NCBI RefSeq assembly: GCF_963676685.1
Contig: NC_092344.1
Coordinates: forward strand, 51,482,830-51,546,829
From: Mytilus edulis
Lineage: Eukaryota > Mollusca > Bivalvia > Mytilida > Mytilidae
DNA length: 64,000 nt
Direction of reading: 5' to 3'
Below are positions 9,126 to 17,239 of this stretch, piece after piece (the stretch's first letter is position 1; each line of letters opens with the position of its first letter). The notes below the pieces were generated by a model. That model worked only from the letters and a program-made list of their open reading frames with translations. It was not told where the DNA came from and ran no database searches. A program made the position numbers and the translations under genes.

Positions 9126-9753
9126 TTTTTATGTCATTTTTTTCATCTTTTTTTTGGAAATCGAGCGAAGCGAGTGGTTCGATATGTCTTGCTGTTGTTA
9201 ATATTGCAGTAAAAGGAGCAAGATACATTCCATATCTATAGTACAGTTCACAACATGTATTAGTTAAAGCATTATTGATAAAAGGATCTTCCTCTAAGTC
9301 TTGTATCAAAATTGGTGGATTAACAACTTTGAAAAACTTTGATACACCCATAACATATAAATTTATAAAAGAGTTTCCTAATGTCTTGGTCATACTAGCT
9401 CCCAATCTTGCTTCATATTTGCAGTATAGTTTGTTTATTTGTTCTGTTGTCATTTTATCAATATCTGACAGTTGTAATTCTTTACCCAGATATTGTTTAC
9501 TACTCCCACCAGCAACAACAGCTGATAATCTTTCGCGTTTTTTTTCTTGAAGGGAACCGTTCACTTCGTTCGCTTCATCATCAATATTTATGTGTTCCAC
9601 AATTTGCTCACTTAATAATTCTTCAGCATTCATTTTATACGTTTCAAAAAACGGATATAATTTATTTTTAACTTTAAAAAAATTAAATACAACATATCCA
9701 ACCAATGATAAGACTGCAGTGTTTGTTGCAATTGTTAGTATTTCCAACAGCAT
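9115..9753 (-). CDS. Polinton membrane protein, 212 aa
   Basis: The function is not recognised. Residues 3-26 form one hydrophobic N-terminal anchor (ILTIATNTAVLSLVGYVVF). A mostly soluble domain of about 180 residues follows, with SMTKTLGNSFINLYVMG and NALTNTCCELYYRYGMY. Near its C-terminus the DNA contains cgagcgaagcgag, a local palindrome of higher GC than its surroundings. It is the first gene of the leftward cluster after a CTTAAG-rich repeat array (9,765-9,957), which may be its upstream control region. Confidence 0.7.
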   Translation of the reverse strand: MLLEILTIATNTAVLSLVGYVVFNFFKVKNKLYPFFETYKMNAEELLSEQIVEHINIDDEANEVNGSLQEKKRERLSAVVAGGSSKQYLGKELQLSDIDKMTTEQINKLYCKYEARLGASMTKTLGNSFINLYVMGVSKFFKVVNPPILIQDLEEDPFINNALTNTCCELYYRYGMYLAPFTAILTTARHIEPLASLDFQKKDEKNDIKNDE

Positions 9754-9764
9754 TGCTTTTTTTA

Positions 9765-9957
9765 TTGCTTATTTTTGGTTAAATTACTTAAGAATTACTT
9801 ATTTTGGTTAAATTACTTAAGAATTACTTAAGCATTACTTAAGAATTATTTTGCTTATTTTGGTTAAATTACTTAAGAATTACTTATTTTGGTTAAATTA
9901 CTTAAGAATTACTTAAGCATTACTTAAGCATTACTTAAGCATTACTTGAGAATTGCT
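9765..9957. repeat. CTTAAG tandem repeat array between Polinton genes
   Basis: The array is built from the word ATTACTTAAG(A/C), repeated many times, and the longer word TATTTTGGTTAAATTACTTAAGAA, repeated four times. It forms two higher-order units of about 85 bp (from 9,767 and from 9,849). It lies in the largest gap between capsid-cluster genes. The palindromic CTTAAG core and the position upstream of the 212-aa membrane protein make it a candidate control region, recombination spot or replication aid. Confidence 0.85.
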
Positions 9958-9965
9958 AAAAAAAA

Positions 9966-10694
9966 TCAATTAAGTAACCAATAATCAGTAGGTTGATCTG
10001 TCTTTAATATTAATTTACGATGTTTCTTTTTTTTAAGTTCTTCCTTTATTCTTTGTCTTTCTTCCAAAGTAGGAATAACATCATTTTCTCTTAGACAATT
10101 ATCAAAACTATCTCTATCTTTTGTGTAGAACATGCATAACCATTTTGTTTGTTCTCTTAAATCTTTTAAAACAGAGTTGTATCTCTGTGAAATGACCCAC
10201 ACTGATTGTTCCGCATGTCTTCCTGAAAATGCAAGCTCGGACAGCATATCTTTTTTCTTTGTTAGTTCTTTTGTTGCACTGCAGTCATCAATGATATATA
10301 ATGTTGGATGACCAGCATATTTTTTAAAGAACATTCTTAGTAGTTCTTGTAGCTTCTCTTCTTTATAAAGGGAACCGTTCGCTTCTCTCACTTCAACAAT
10401 AGGATTAACAATTATTAAATTTTTTGTTTTTGGTTTTCTAACATCACCAATCCATTCACGATTTTTGTATGCTTTGTTCCATTGGATGGTTGGACAAAGT
10501 ATGACTATATATTTGAAAACTCCACTATATTCTTTTTCTAATAAATCAAGAACAAACTCTGTTTTTCCACATCCTGTTTGTCCACATATAATAGCACAAT
10601 GGGGATATTTTGGTAATTCATAAAGGGAATCGGAGTGTATCTCTTCCATTTTTAAAGGGGAACCTCTAGTAATTAACTTCTTTAAATCTTCCAT
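9966..10694 (-). CDS. ATP: FtsK/HerA-type genome-packaging ATPase (A32-like)
   Basis: This enzyme would pump element DNA into capsids using ATP. Counting from the first ATG at 10,739, Walker A is GQTGCGKT (residues 53-60) and Walker B is LYIIDD (D151, D152). SGRHAEQSVWVISQR then matches the downstream sensor region of A32-like packaging ATPases. I prefer the start at 10,694 (MEDLKK), giving 242 residues, because the 15 residues before it lie deeper inside the capsid gene. Even so it overlaps the capsid gene by 29 bp. A start at 10,649 would remove the overlap. The ATPase immediately follows the capsid gene, a common Polinton neighbourhood. Confidence 0.92.
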   Translation of the reverse strand: MEDLKKLITRGSPLKMEEIHSDSLYELPKYPHCAIICGQTGCGKTEFVLDLLEKEYSGVFKYIVILCPTIQWNKAYKNREWIGDVRKPKTKNLIIVNPIVEVREANGSLYKEEKLQELLRMFFKKYAGHPTLYIIDDCSATKELTKKKDMLSELAFSGRHAEQSVWVISQRYNSVLKDLREQTKWLCMFYTKDRDSFDNCLRENDVIPTLEERQRIKEELKKKKHRKLILKTDQPTDYWLLN

Positions 10695-11931
10695 CTTCAA
10701 AACTAATTTGTGCATCTTGTATAACAAACAGATAAACATTTATTAATTTATTTGCTCCTGCTGTTTTAGTTATTTGGATAGTAATACCTTCAGAAGCATT
10801 TTCAATTCTTCTACCTGAACCGTGTAACGAATTGTCATCTGTTGAACGTAAATCTAACCATAATGCATAATTAGTTGTAAGATATTTTTCTAATGTTGTA
10901 TAGGATAAATTTAAATCCTTTAAAACTTCTTCTGTTGTTTTATTTCTTTTTGAATTTAAAGCAAAGAATTTATTTATTTCATCCCATTGTTGATATGCTT
11001 TCATTCCTTGACTGTATAGTTGATTTGGAACACCTTCTATTGTCATTTCTACTTTTGTTATGTTAGGATTATAATAAGTTTCGGTACTTGTTCTTTCAGG
11101 ATCTTCGAACAACATTAGAATTCCTTTCATACTTCTAGCTGGAACATTTAAATTTATATTCCACAATGTATCAGATTTGTTTTTGGTTATTTTTCTATGT
11201 CTTAGTATTCTATCGTACAAAATAACCATCTTACCATTAACTTGTTGTCTTATCTGCCTTGCTAATTCTGCATCAGTAACCATATCAAATTCTAAACAAA
11301 TGTTTTTGATTGTATAACTTGCAGATGTATCTGTTGATTTAATAACATTGCTATAATTATTAAATGTAAGTTCATATTCAAGTCTATCACCAAGACCTGC
11401 TTGATAAAAAGGCATATGAGTTTCTAATAGTTCAAAATCAAGTGGGATACAAAATCTTGCACCATATGCAGTTGCAATTGCTTCATCGCCTATGTCTGAT
11501 GCTTTATCATCCGCGCCAACTCTGTGTTTTAACATGTTTGTTTCACCAATACCTTGGTATGCCATATTTAAACGTTCAGATGTAGATTTCCATAAATCAA
11601 CATAACAATGATAAATATCACTATCATCAATTGACATAATTTCATTTCCACTTATACGAATTGTTGTTTTTTTAACTATTGTTCTTCCTATGTTTTGATA
11701 TATAGTTGCATTGTCGTCTGTAGATGTGAGTTCTATTTCAAATGCCAATCTGGCTGTTCCAGGAACAATAACATCATTATTGCTTAGATTGGGGAATCTC
11801 ACTAATAGCTGTTGATTTTGATCAATAGTTGAAGGATTATTTGTTATTGATACACTTTGACGAATACCTTTCACACCACGGGGTTCTCTTATTTTTCTGT
11901 AAGGATTTAATTTGTTTCCGTATGCCGACAT
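10666..11931 (-). CDS. MCP: Polinton major capsid protein (double jelly-roll)
   Basis: The product is 421 residues. I recognise the Polinton major capsid family from its ending, LWLDLRSTDDNSLHGSGRR followed by a beta-rich C-terminus, and from the early block VPGTARLAFEIELTS, with GRTIVKKTTIRISGNEI next. The alternating beta-rich pattern in two halves agrees with the double jelly-roll fold known for this family. It would form the hexameric capsomers of an icosahedral shell. The start MSAYGNKLNPYR follows the shared CCTTAAAAATG motif. It is part of a leftward row with the ATPase downstream and two putative virion genes upstream. Confidence 0.9.
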   Translation of the reverse strand: MSAYGNKLNPYRKIREPRGVKGIRQSVSITNNPSTIDQNQQLLVRFPNLSNNDVIVPGTARLAFEIELTSTDDNATIYQNIGRTIVKKTTIRISGNEIMSIDDSDIYHCYVDLWKSTSERLNMAYQGIGETNMLKHRVGADDKASDIGDEAIATAYGARFCIPLDFELLETHMPFYQAGLGDRLEYELTFNNYSNVIKSTDTSASYTIKNICLEFDMVTDAELARQIRQQVNGKMVILYDRILRHRKITKNKSDTLWNINLNVPARSMKGILMLFEDPERTSTETYYNPNITKVEMTIEGVPNQLYSQGMKAYQQWDEINKFFALNSKRNKTTEEVLKDLNLSYTTLEKYLTTNYALWLDLRSTDDNSLHGSGRRIENASEGITIQITKTAGANKLINVYLFVIQDAQISFEDGRFKEVNY

Positions 11932-11949
11932 TTTTAAGGATTAAATTTG

Positions 11950-12429
11950 TTATAAAAATAATTCAATTACCACTGATACTAGAGTATTGATACATGTAGA
12001 ATTATCACTCTCACTAACAAACCCTATAATATCTCCAGCCTTAACTTCAAAAGGTATATTAAAGTTATGATAACTGTGTGTGTCACCATTACTTAAACTT
12101 ATTCCGTAACTATATGTCTTATAATTATTAACAGTTATCATAACATCTATATTATCTGAGTTTGTTCTTAAACTTACTAAACTAATACCCAATATTTGTC
12201 CTGGAAAGTTCATTACATAATAACCACCACCACCATCACCAAAATTAAACTTTTGTCTTGCATGTAATGGACCATCAATTCCAGCATTTATACTTATTAT
12301 TTTTCTGTCTGGTTTATTTTTAATATTACCAACTATATTTTCAACATTTAAAACTCTGATGTTTAGGGCAGAGACACCCCGTTGTAAATGTTTATCCTTA
12401 GTATCCCTTGTTCGAAGTTCACTCTTCAT
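11950..12429 (-). CDS. Putative beta-sandwich virion protein, 159 aa
   Basis: The family is not recognised. After a basic N-terminus the C-terminal 105 residues are almost all beta-type. A glycine run, FGDGGGGYYVMNFPG, opens the domain; VSLRTNSDNIDVMITVNN and IPFEVKAGDIIGFVSES follow. The compact, aromatic-rich pattern resembles C1q/TNF-like or viral fibre-head jelly rolls, but I cannot prove homology. It lies between the major capsid and the probable penton genes (18 bp and 78 bp away). A role as spike or fibre is the natural inference. Confidence 0.7.
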   Translation of the reverse strand: MKSELRTRDTKDKHLQRGVSALNIRVLNVENIVGNIKNKPDRKIISINAGIDGPLHARQKFNFGDGGGGYYVMNFPGQILGISLVSLRTNSDNIDVMITVNNYKTYSYGISLSNGDTHSYHNFNIPFEVKAGDIIGFVSESDNSTCINTLVSVVIELFL

Positions 12430-12507
12430 ATTTAATATTTCCTTTTTTATTTCCGATGTATCTACGTTTTTTTTTTGACACCAAGTATGCTCATTTTATT
12501 AAATAAA

Positions 12508-13149
12508 TTATATAACTTCTAAAACACAATTAATTGGTAAATGATTAATTATCTTGTTATTATTTTCATCTCTTATTTCTAATTTCAATTCTGTTATAAC
12601 ATCATTTACTAAACACTTATATTCCGGATGCTCAAATCTCGCTGTTATAACTTCACCAAACTCTTTATTCTCGACTGGAATAACAGCCAATAATGTACTT
12701 GGCTTACCATCAAGATAATTATGAGAAGTGCTAACTTGTTCCAAATGGATATATAATGATTTATGGATAGCAAAATCCACAAATTTGTTTCCATAATGTA
12801 ATTCATTAGGTTCAAATTTACGTTTATTATTAAATCCTAACATATTTCCCAAACCCTTACTTATCTTTAACTCAGTAGTAGTGTTTAATGAAGCGATACC
12901 ATTTGCTTCATTTACGGATAATACAATATTTTCTTTTTGAAATTCATCCACTATTTGTTGAAAACTATAATAACCATTCATAATCCTTTGTTGTTCCTCT
13001 CCGGTTTTTGTTATAAACCCATGATAAACATTATACCAACCTATACTGTATCTTATAAATTTCAAACCAATACGTTTATTTCCATTTCTGTTATTTATGT
13101 ATTGTTCTAAGTTTATTGTATTATCAATATTTGAAATAGTATGAAACAT
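12508..13149 (-). CDS. mCP: Probable minor capsid (penton) protein
   Basis: The product is 213 residues and beta-rich. It has the features I associate with the Polinton minor capsid family: an early KRIGLKFIRYSIGWYNVYHG block, a middle GLGNMLGF, and a C-terminal ITELKLEIRDENNNKI ending in CVLEVI. Single jelly-roll proteins of this length form the pentons at the capsid vertices in relatives. It starts 15 bp from the divergent gene at 13,165, and both ATGs share one A/T-rich gap. Membership of the penton family is likely but not proven from sequence alone. Confidence 0.75.
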   Translation of the reverse strand: MFHTISNIDNTINLEQYINNRNGNKRIGLKFIRYSIGWYNVYHGFITKTGEEQQRIMNGYYSFQQIVDEFQKENIVLSVNEANGIASLNTTTELKISKGLGNMLGFNNKRKFEPNELHYGNKFVDFAIHKSLYIHLEQVSTSHNYLDGKPSTLLAVIPVENKEFGEVITARFEHPEYKCLVNDVITELKLEIRDENNNKIINHLPINCVLEVI

Positions 13150-13167
13150 TTTTAATATAAAAAAATG
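13147..13167. promoter_or_regulatory. 15-bp bidirectional start region
   Basis: Only 15 bp (tttaatataaaaaa) lie between the ATG of the penton gene, reading left, and the ATG of the 413-aa gene, reading right. The left start reads TATTAAAAATG and the right TATAAAAAAATG. No room exists for ordinary separate promoters, so transcription start signals must overlap the start codons or lie inside the neighbouring genes. Confidence 0.5.
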
Positions 13168-14406
13168 ATAACAAAAGAATTTAAATATAATCCTAATGTT
13201 TCATATAATCCAGGTATTAAATATTCTGAAAAAGATCATCAATTAAAAACAAATCTTGTAAATCAAACAATATTTGTAAATCAAAAAGAGAACTTTAAAA
13301 CATCTTTTCCTGATTTATTTCAAAACTATCAAAATCCACCAATACATACTAATGAACCATGGAATACATGGATTCATTCTTCTTTTGATTGGTGGCAATG
13401 CCAGTTAAATTTTGCAGTTTGGTGTGCAAGTACAGGGTGTGGTGTTTCTTATAATGATCATATACAAAATACTTCGCTTGACGCAAATCTTACAAAGTCT
13501 TTTTATATGTTTCATTTATATTATTGCATTGCAAGAATGTTAAAAGAACTTAAATCACCTTTACCAACAGATTCTTCTTTCTGTTATTACAAGAACCCAT
13601 ATGACAAAGCTGCATACCAGAAATTATGTGATGAATTTAATATTTCTCCAAATACAGATTGGAGACAAAAACTAGAATCATCATGTCAAGGATTAGGAAG
13701 TTTTGAGCAATATTATAAACCAAGTGGTGAATATAGACAAAATCATAAAAAGGATGGTCCATTCTTTAATATTCGTGATACAATTTATCATGAAAAAGAT
13801 ATAAGTATGGCTTGGACAACATTTATTTTAGATAAATCAGAAGGTTTTACACGAGCAGGTATTGAACGTATTAATGAAAGTATTAAAATTTGCGTATGGG
13901 CTTTGTTGGGTGCTCAATCTCAAACAAAAACAGAAATTTTAAAAGTAGGAACAGGATTTGATGCACAAAAACAATTCTTAGCAAATGTACAAGATGTTAT
14001 TAATAGTCCTATTGATTTACCCACTCAGATATCAAATTATCAAAATGTTTTAAAATACGCAAGAAGCAAAGTTGATTATGCTTATGGACTTGGTTTATAT
14101 ATGTCTCCCAGTGATATGGTTTTACAAATTGGAACTATTGTTGGTTATAATAATAAAATTATAATTGCAACAGAAAATCAAACACTTGGGTTTAATGATG
14201 ATTTAAATAATAAAAATTTTGATCATGTTGATTTTAAACCAAAAGAACCTGTAAAACCACAAGAACCTATAAAACCTGAAAAGCCTAAAGAACCAAAAAT
14301 AGATCCAATAAAAAAAATTGAACATGAAGATCATGAAGATAATAAACAAGCAATAATATTTGTAAGTATTGTAATAGGATTTACAGCACTTTATTTTTTA
14401 AAATAA
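13165..14406 (+). CDS. Large Polinton protein with proline-lysine stalk and C-terminal anchor
   Basis: The function is not recognised. It is 413 residues. The first 340 form a globular region rich in Trp and Cys (WNTWIHSSFDWWQCQLNF, then VWCASTGCG). Next is a low-complexity stalk of repeated KPxEP units (about 350-375) and an acidic His/Asp stretch, HEDHEDN. A single membrane segment, IIFVSIVIGFTALYFL, ends the protein. There is no signal peptide, so it would be tail-anchored. Its stop overlaps the convergent neighbour by 16 bp. The layout of head, stalk and anchor suggests an envelope or vertex protein; this is inference. Confidence 0.75.
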   Translation: MITKEFKYNPNVSYNPGIKYSEKDHQLKTNLVNQTIFVNQKENFKTSFPDLFQNYQNPPIHTNEPWNTWIHSSFDWWQCQLNFAVWCASTGCGVSYNDHIQNTSLDANLTKSFYMFHLYYCIARMLKELKSPLPTDSSFCYYKNPYDKAAYQKLCDEFNISPNTDWRQKLESSCQGLGSFEQYYKPSGEYRQNHKKDGPFFNIRDTIYHEKDISMAWTTFILDKSEGFTRAGIERINESIKICVWALLGAQSQTKTEILKVGTGFDAQKQFLANVQDVINSPIDLPTQISNYQNVLKYARSKVDYAYGLGLYMSPSDMVLQIGTIVGYNNKIIIATENQTLGFNDDLNNKNFDHVDFKPKEPVKPQEPIKPEKPKEPKIDPIKKIEHEDHEDNKQAIIFVSIVIGFTALYFLK

Positions 14407-15728
14407 TCTCTAGCAGCAGTAAACAATAAACTAACAACTAAAATAAGCAATGCCCATAAGTTGTTTGCAAACCAATTTACTACGTCTTTTGTTGCAGACA
14501 ATAACCAAGAAACAATAGAACCTATAATACCTGGTAATGCAGCTGCTAATTTTCCTGCAAGAAAAGATAATAATTTTCCAAGATTTTTTAATTGTTTTTT
14601 TATCCAGTCTTGTACACCACCACCTTTTGATGGAGGAGAAGGAGCAGGAGAAGGAGAACCAGTAAATGCCTCAACAATAACACCAATAATCATTCCAAAA
14701 GCAGTTAAAACACTAACTATTGTTATTCCTTGTTCTCTGAATAATGTTCTTATTCTTTCACCTAATGTTTTGTCTTCGTTTAACATTTTATGTATTGTTT
14801 GTTTAAATCTGTTCACTTGACTACGTAGTTTCTCTTTATTAATATTAATTACTTCTAGTCTTGCACTTCTCTCAGATTCTAACTCTCTTATTCGACTACT
14901 TATTCTATCTACTTGAAATTCATCATTGTCTTCTTTAGCTTGTTCTAATTTGGTATTTTCTTTTGCTAAGTCTTTATTTGTTTCATTCAGTTTTGTTAAT
15001 TCATTTGCAATCTCTTCTTTTACTGATGTCATTGCACTGATTATACCATCCATCTCTCTTTTTGTCATATATGTTTGTGTTTCTTCATTTATGTAAGATG
15101 TTCCTTGTTCAATAAATGAAGTTTCTATTTCTTTCACATGTGTTTCTTCATTACTTGCTATTTCTAATAATTCTTGTCCTTCTTGTTGTGTAGATATTTC
15201 TTGTAATGGAATTTCTATATAATCGAGTTCACGAATTGGTACTTTTATCGTTCTTTGAAAATCTTGAAAATCTGCTCTAGCTTCTCTTAAATTATCAGAT
15301 ATTTTAAAATCATCTACACCTAAAACATCCCTGACAAAATTAACACCGTATTCTTTTTGAAGAGTGCTAAATTTATAAAACTTTAATACTCCTTTTTTAA
15401 AATATGTTAATGCAATATTATTACCTTTTTCATCTTTTACATATAATATTTGGTTTCCTTTATAATCTTCTCTAACTAAAAAACCTATTTCACTACGTGT
15501 TGTTTCACCATTATTTTTATAAAATTGTTTAATCATTTTTTTTATAGTTTCTTTTTTACGAATTTTAGCATCATTTTCTGATAAAGCTCTTGAATTTTCA
15601 AATTCATTATTTATATAATTTTGAAACTCTTCATCATCATCATTATCCATTAATGGTGTTTTTTCTTCATCATCATAATCATCATCATCATAATCATCTA
15701 TTTTAAACTCATAACCCCCTTCTGCCAT
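14391..15728 (-). CDS. Polinton coiled-coil protein with amphipathic membrane-active C-terminus
   Basis: The product is 445 residues. The N-terminus is extremely acidic (KIDDYDDDDYDDEE). A long coiled coil at about 225-310 follows (LTKLNETNKDLAKENTKLEQ and on). The last 120 residues hold a hydrophobic helix, VSVLTAFGMIIGVIVEAF, then a proline-serine loop and several hydrophobic or amphipathic helices (AAALPGIIGSIVSWLL; LWALLILVVSLLF). I have the impression that this ending recurs in Polinton-derived proteins of invertebrates, with no known function. A virion-internal or membrane-remodelling role is possible. The start has AATTAAAAATG. Confidence 0.78.
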   Translation of the reverse strand: MAEGGYEFKIDDYDDDDYDDEEKTPLMDNDDDEEFQNYINNEFENSRALSENDAKIRKKETIKKMIKQFYKNNGETTRSEIGFLVREDYKGNQILYVKDEKGNNIALTYFKKGVLKFYKFSTLQKEYGVNFVRDVLGVDDFKISDNLREARADFQDFQRTIKVPIRELDYIEIPLQEISTQQEGQELLEIASNEETHVKEIETSFIEQGTSYINEETQTYMTKREMDGIISAMTSVKEEIANELTKLNETNKDLAKENTKLEQAKEDNDEFQVDRISSRIRELESERSARLEVININKEKLRSQVNRFKQTIHKMLNEDKTLGERIRTLFREQGITIVSVLTAFGMIIGVIVEAFTGSPSPAPSPPSKGGGVQDWIKKQLKNLGKLLSFLAGKLAAALPGIIGSIVSWLLSATKDVVNWFANNLWALLILVVSLLFTAARDYFKK

Positions 15729-15762
15729 TTTTAATTAAATAAAATAAAAATGCCATTTTTAA

Positions 15763-16014
15763 TTAACCAAATATATCTGTTAATAAACAATAAAAACTAC
15801 CTGTTAATATTAATTTTTCTACTAACAAAAAGATATTTGAATATTTAAATTCATTATCAACCATTATTTGTAGATTTTCTATAATTTTATCTTTTTGTTT
15901 TTTTGTAAGTCCATTTATTTTCGCTTGACGCTCTTCTTCTTCATCTGAAGAATCTTCTTGTTCTAAAATATATTGAATTGTTTTTTTAGCGCATTTCGAT
16001 TTTTCAGTTTCCAT
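15763..16014 (-). CDS. Small Polinton protein, 83 aa
   Basis: Unknown. It has a Ser/Asp/Glu-rich acidic block (EQEDSSDEEEERQ), then a helical lysine-rich part, and a mildly hydrophobic end (FLLVEKLILTGSFYCLL). It lies 34 bp upstream of the coiled-coil gene on the same strand. Its start region reads TTAAATAAATG, a looser version of the element's start motif. Confidence 0.6.
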   Translation of the reverse strand: METEKSKCAKKTIQYILEQEDSSDEEEERQAKINGLTKKQKDKIIENLQIMVDNEFKYSNIFLLVEKLILTGSFYCLLTDIFG

Positions 16015-16070
16015 TTATTTAATAAAAAAATCACCCTGTGTCTAAAAAATCGATTCATAGTTTGGTGGAT

Positions 16071-16088
16071 TTTCCCTAAGGGGAATAG
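16071..16088. promoter_or_regulatory. Third copy of a TIR palindrome word
   Basis: TTTCCCTAAGGGGAATAG at this place nearly repeats TTTCCCTAAGGGGAGTAG, which lies in both terminal repeats (934-951 and, inverted, about 16,961-16,978). It contains the palindrome CCCCTTAGGG/CCCTAAGGGG and sits in the 101-bp gap between two small genes. It could be a protein-binding site shared with the ends, or a leftover of an earlier, longer inverted repeat. Confidence 0.4.
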
Positions 16089-16115
16089 AAGAAATTATAA
16101 CTTTATTTATAAAAA

Positions 16116-16724
16116 TTATAGATTTTCCATTTTTTTTTTTATTTCGTTTCTTACTCTATTTTCTGTTTCTTCTATAAGTTTTTTTCTTTCATCTTCTCCT
16201 AAAGTAGTTAAACTTTTTCCTTTTAGGAAATTTTCCATTTTTCCTTTTTGGGAATTTTTTTTCATTTCATTAAATTTTTCTTGCTCTTCTAAAATAAGTT
16301 TAAATTCTTCTTCACTTATTTTGTTGTCAGTTAAAGACCTAGAAATTAAATCTTTAATACTATTTAATTTACATTCTGCTAAAGTTTTTATTTCGTAATG
16401 TTTTTTAGCTTTTAAAGTAAGCTTTCTTCTTATTAATTTTATTACACCACCAATACTTCCGCATGCGACTGCTGTTATTTGTAAAGGTAATAAAATAGGA
16501 ATAGCAATACCTATACCTGCAGAAATAACTGATGCTGAAATTAAAGTTGTATCTATTCCATCTGTAAAGTTTACTCCTCTTTTATATTTTTTATATAAAG
16601 AATTTCTTTTGTCTCTTTCAATTTTTAAAGAATTTTCTATTTCCGAAATTTTTTGTAATCTAAAGTTTTGTCCATCTTCTATAGGTAATTCTGGATATAA
16701 ATCAGGAGCTGTAGGTTGTTTCAT
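16116..16724 (-). CDS. Polinton two-helix membrane protein (SLATT-like layout)
   Basis: The product is 202 residues. The order is a helical N-terminus (ISEIENSLKIERDKRNSLYK) and then two adjacent hydrophobic helices at about 58-95 (STLISASVISAGIGIAIP-type text, then LLPLQITAVACGSIGGVI). A long charged helix with KLTLKAKKHYEIKTLAE follows, and then an EF-hand-like SLTDNKISEEEFKLIL segment. I have the impression that this kind of protein occurs repeatedly in invertebrate Polintons; its function is unknown to me. It is the outermost gene before the right terminal repeat, and its start is TTTAAAAAATG. Confidence 0.78.
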   Translation of the reverse strand: MKQPTAPDLYPELPIEDGQNFRLQKISEIENSLKIERDKRNSLYKKYKRGVNFTDGIDTTLISASVISAGIGIAIPILLPLQITAVACGSIGGVIKLIRRKLTLKAKKHYEIKTLAECKLNSIKDLISRSLTDNKISEEEFKLILEEQEKFNEMKKNSQKGKMENFLKGKSLTTLGEDERKKLIEETENRVRNEIKKKMENL

Positions 16725-16749
16725 TTTTTAAAGTAAAAATTGATTTTTT

Positions 16750-17239
16750 TTTTTTTTCTCTTAAATCCCACAGAATTTTTTCTCTGCCTGTTATCCCGGT
16801 TTTTTTTTTGGGAGTAAGAAAATTTGGTGTTTTTTGGGGTGTTTTTTTGCTTTGTTTTATATGAAAATTTAGGGCTCTTTTACTTGAAATGAGGGTAATT
16901 TTTTGGGGGTCAAATTTTTTTTTTTTGGAGGGGGGGATGCTGGAGTCGTTCAAGTACTATACTACTCCCCTTAGGGAAAAAAATAAGTTTTATAAAAAAC
17001 CCCAGGATTAAGGTTTTGGTGTGCTCTTTACAAAAAAATTTTTTTATTTTTTTATGGGGGGTATAAATACAAAGTGTGTTTTTTTTTCTTCTTAATTTTG
17101 AAGTTAAAAATCACACAAAAATGTTGGTAAAATTTTTATTTTGGATGTAAAAAGGGTTTTTTTTTCTTTAAAATGGGGGGTCAAAAATTGAAGATAATTT
17201 TTTTTTTTGTGGGGGGGCTAAAGGAGTGGTATATTGTGT
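16750..17239 (-). repeat. Polinton right terminal inverted repeat
   Basis: This is the inverted partner of 673-1,162, nearly identical apart from homopolymer lengths and a few substitutions. A frame of 83 codons lies on the minus strand here (16,702-16,953). It is made of the repeat's purine runs and is not accepted as a gene. Confidence 0.93.

Larger units (their letters stand above)
673..17239. mobile_element. Polinton/Maverick element, apparently full length
   Basis: The element is flanked by a perfect 6-bp duplication, AAGATA, at 667-672 and 17,240-17,245, the length typical of Polintons. It starts ACACAATATACC and ends with the reverse complement of that. Its inverted repeats are about 490 bp and differ mainly in homopolymer lengths and a few bases. 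Inside are integrase, protein-primed polymerase B, packaging ATPase, major capsid and probable penton genes, all open. No adenain-like protease gene was found. Intact genes and near-identical ends point to recent insertion and possible activity; that last step is inference. Confidence 0.95.

Noticed and set aside
8359..9811. Plus-strand frames with Phe/Ile/Leu-rich text
   Set aside because: They are complements of Lys-rich minus-strand genes in AT-rich DNA.
9765..9957. CRISPR-like array
   Set aside because: Units are contiguous tandem repeats without unique spacers, in an animal element.
16702..16953. 83-codon frame across the right terminal repeat
   Set aside because: Made of the repeat's purine runs, low complexity, overlaps the 202-aa gene start and has no recognisable domain.
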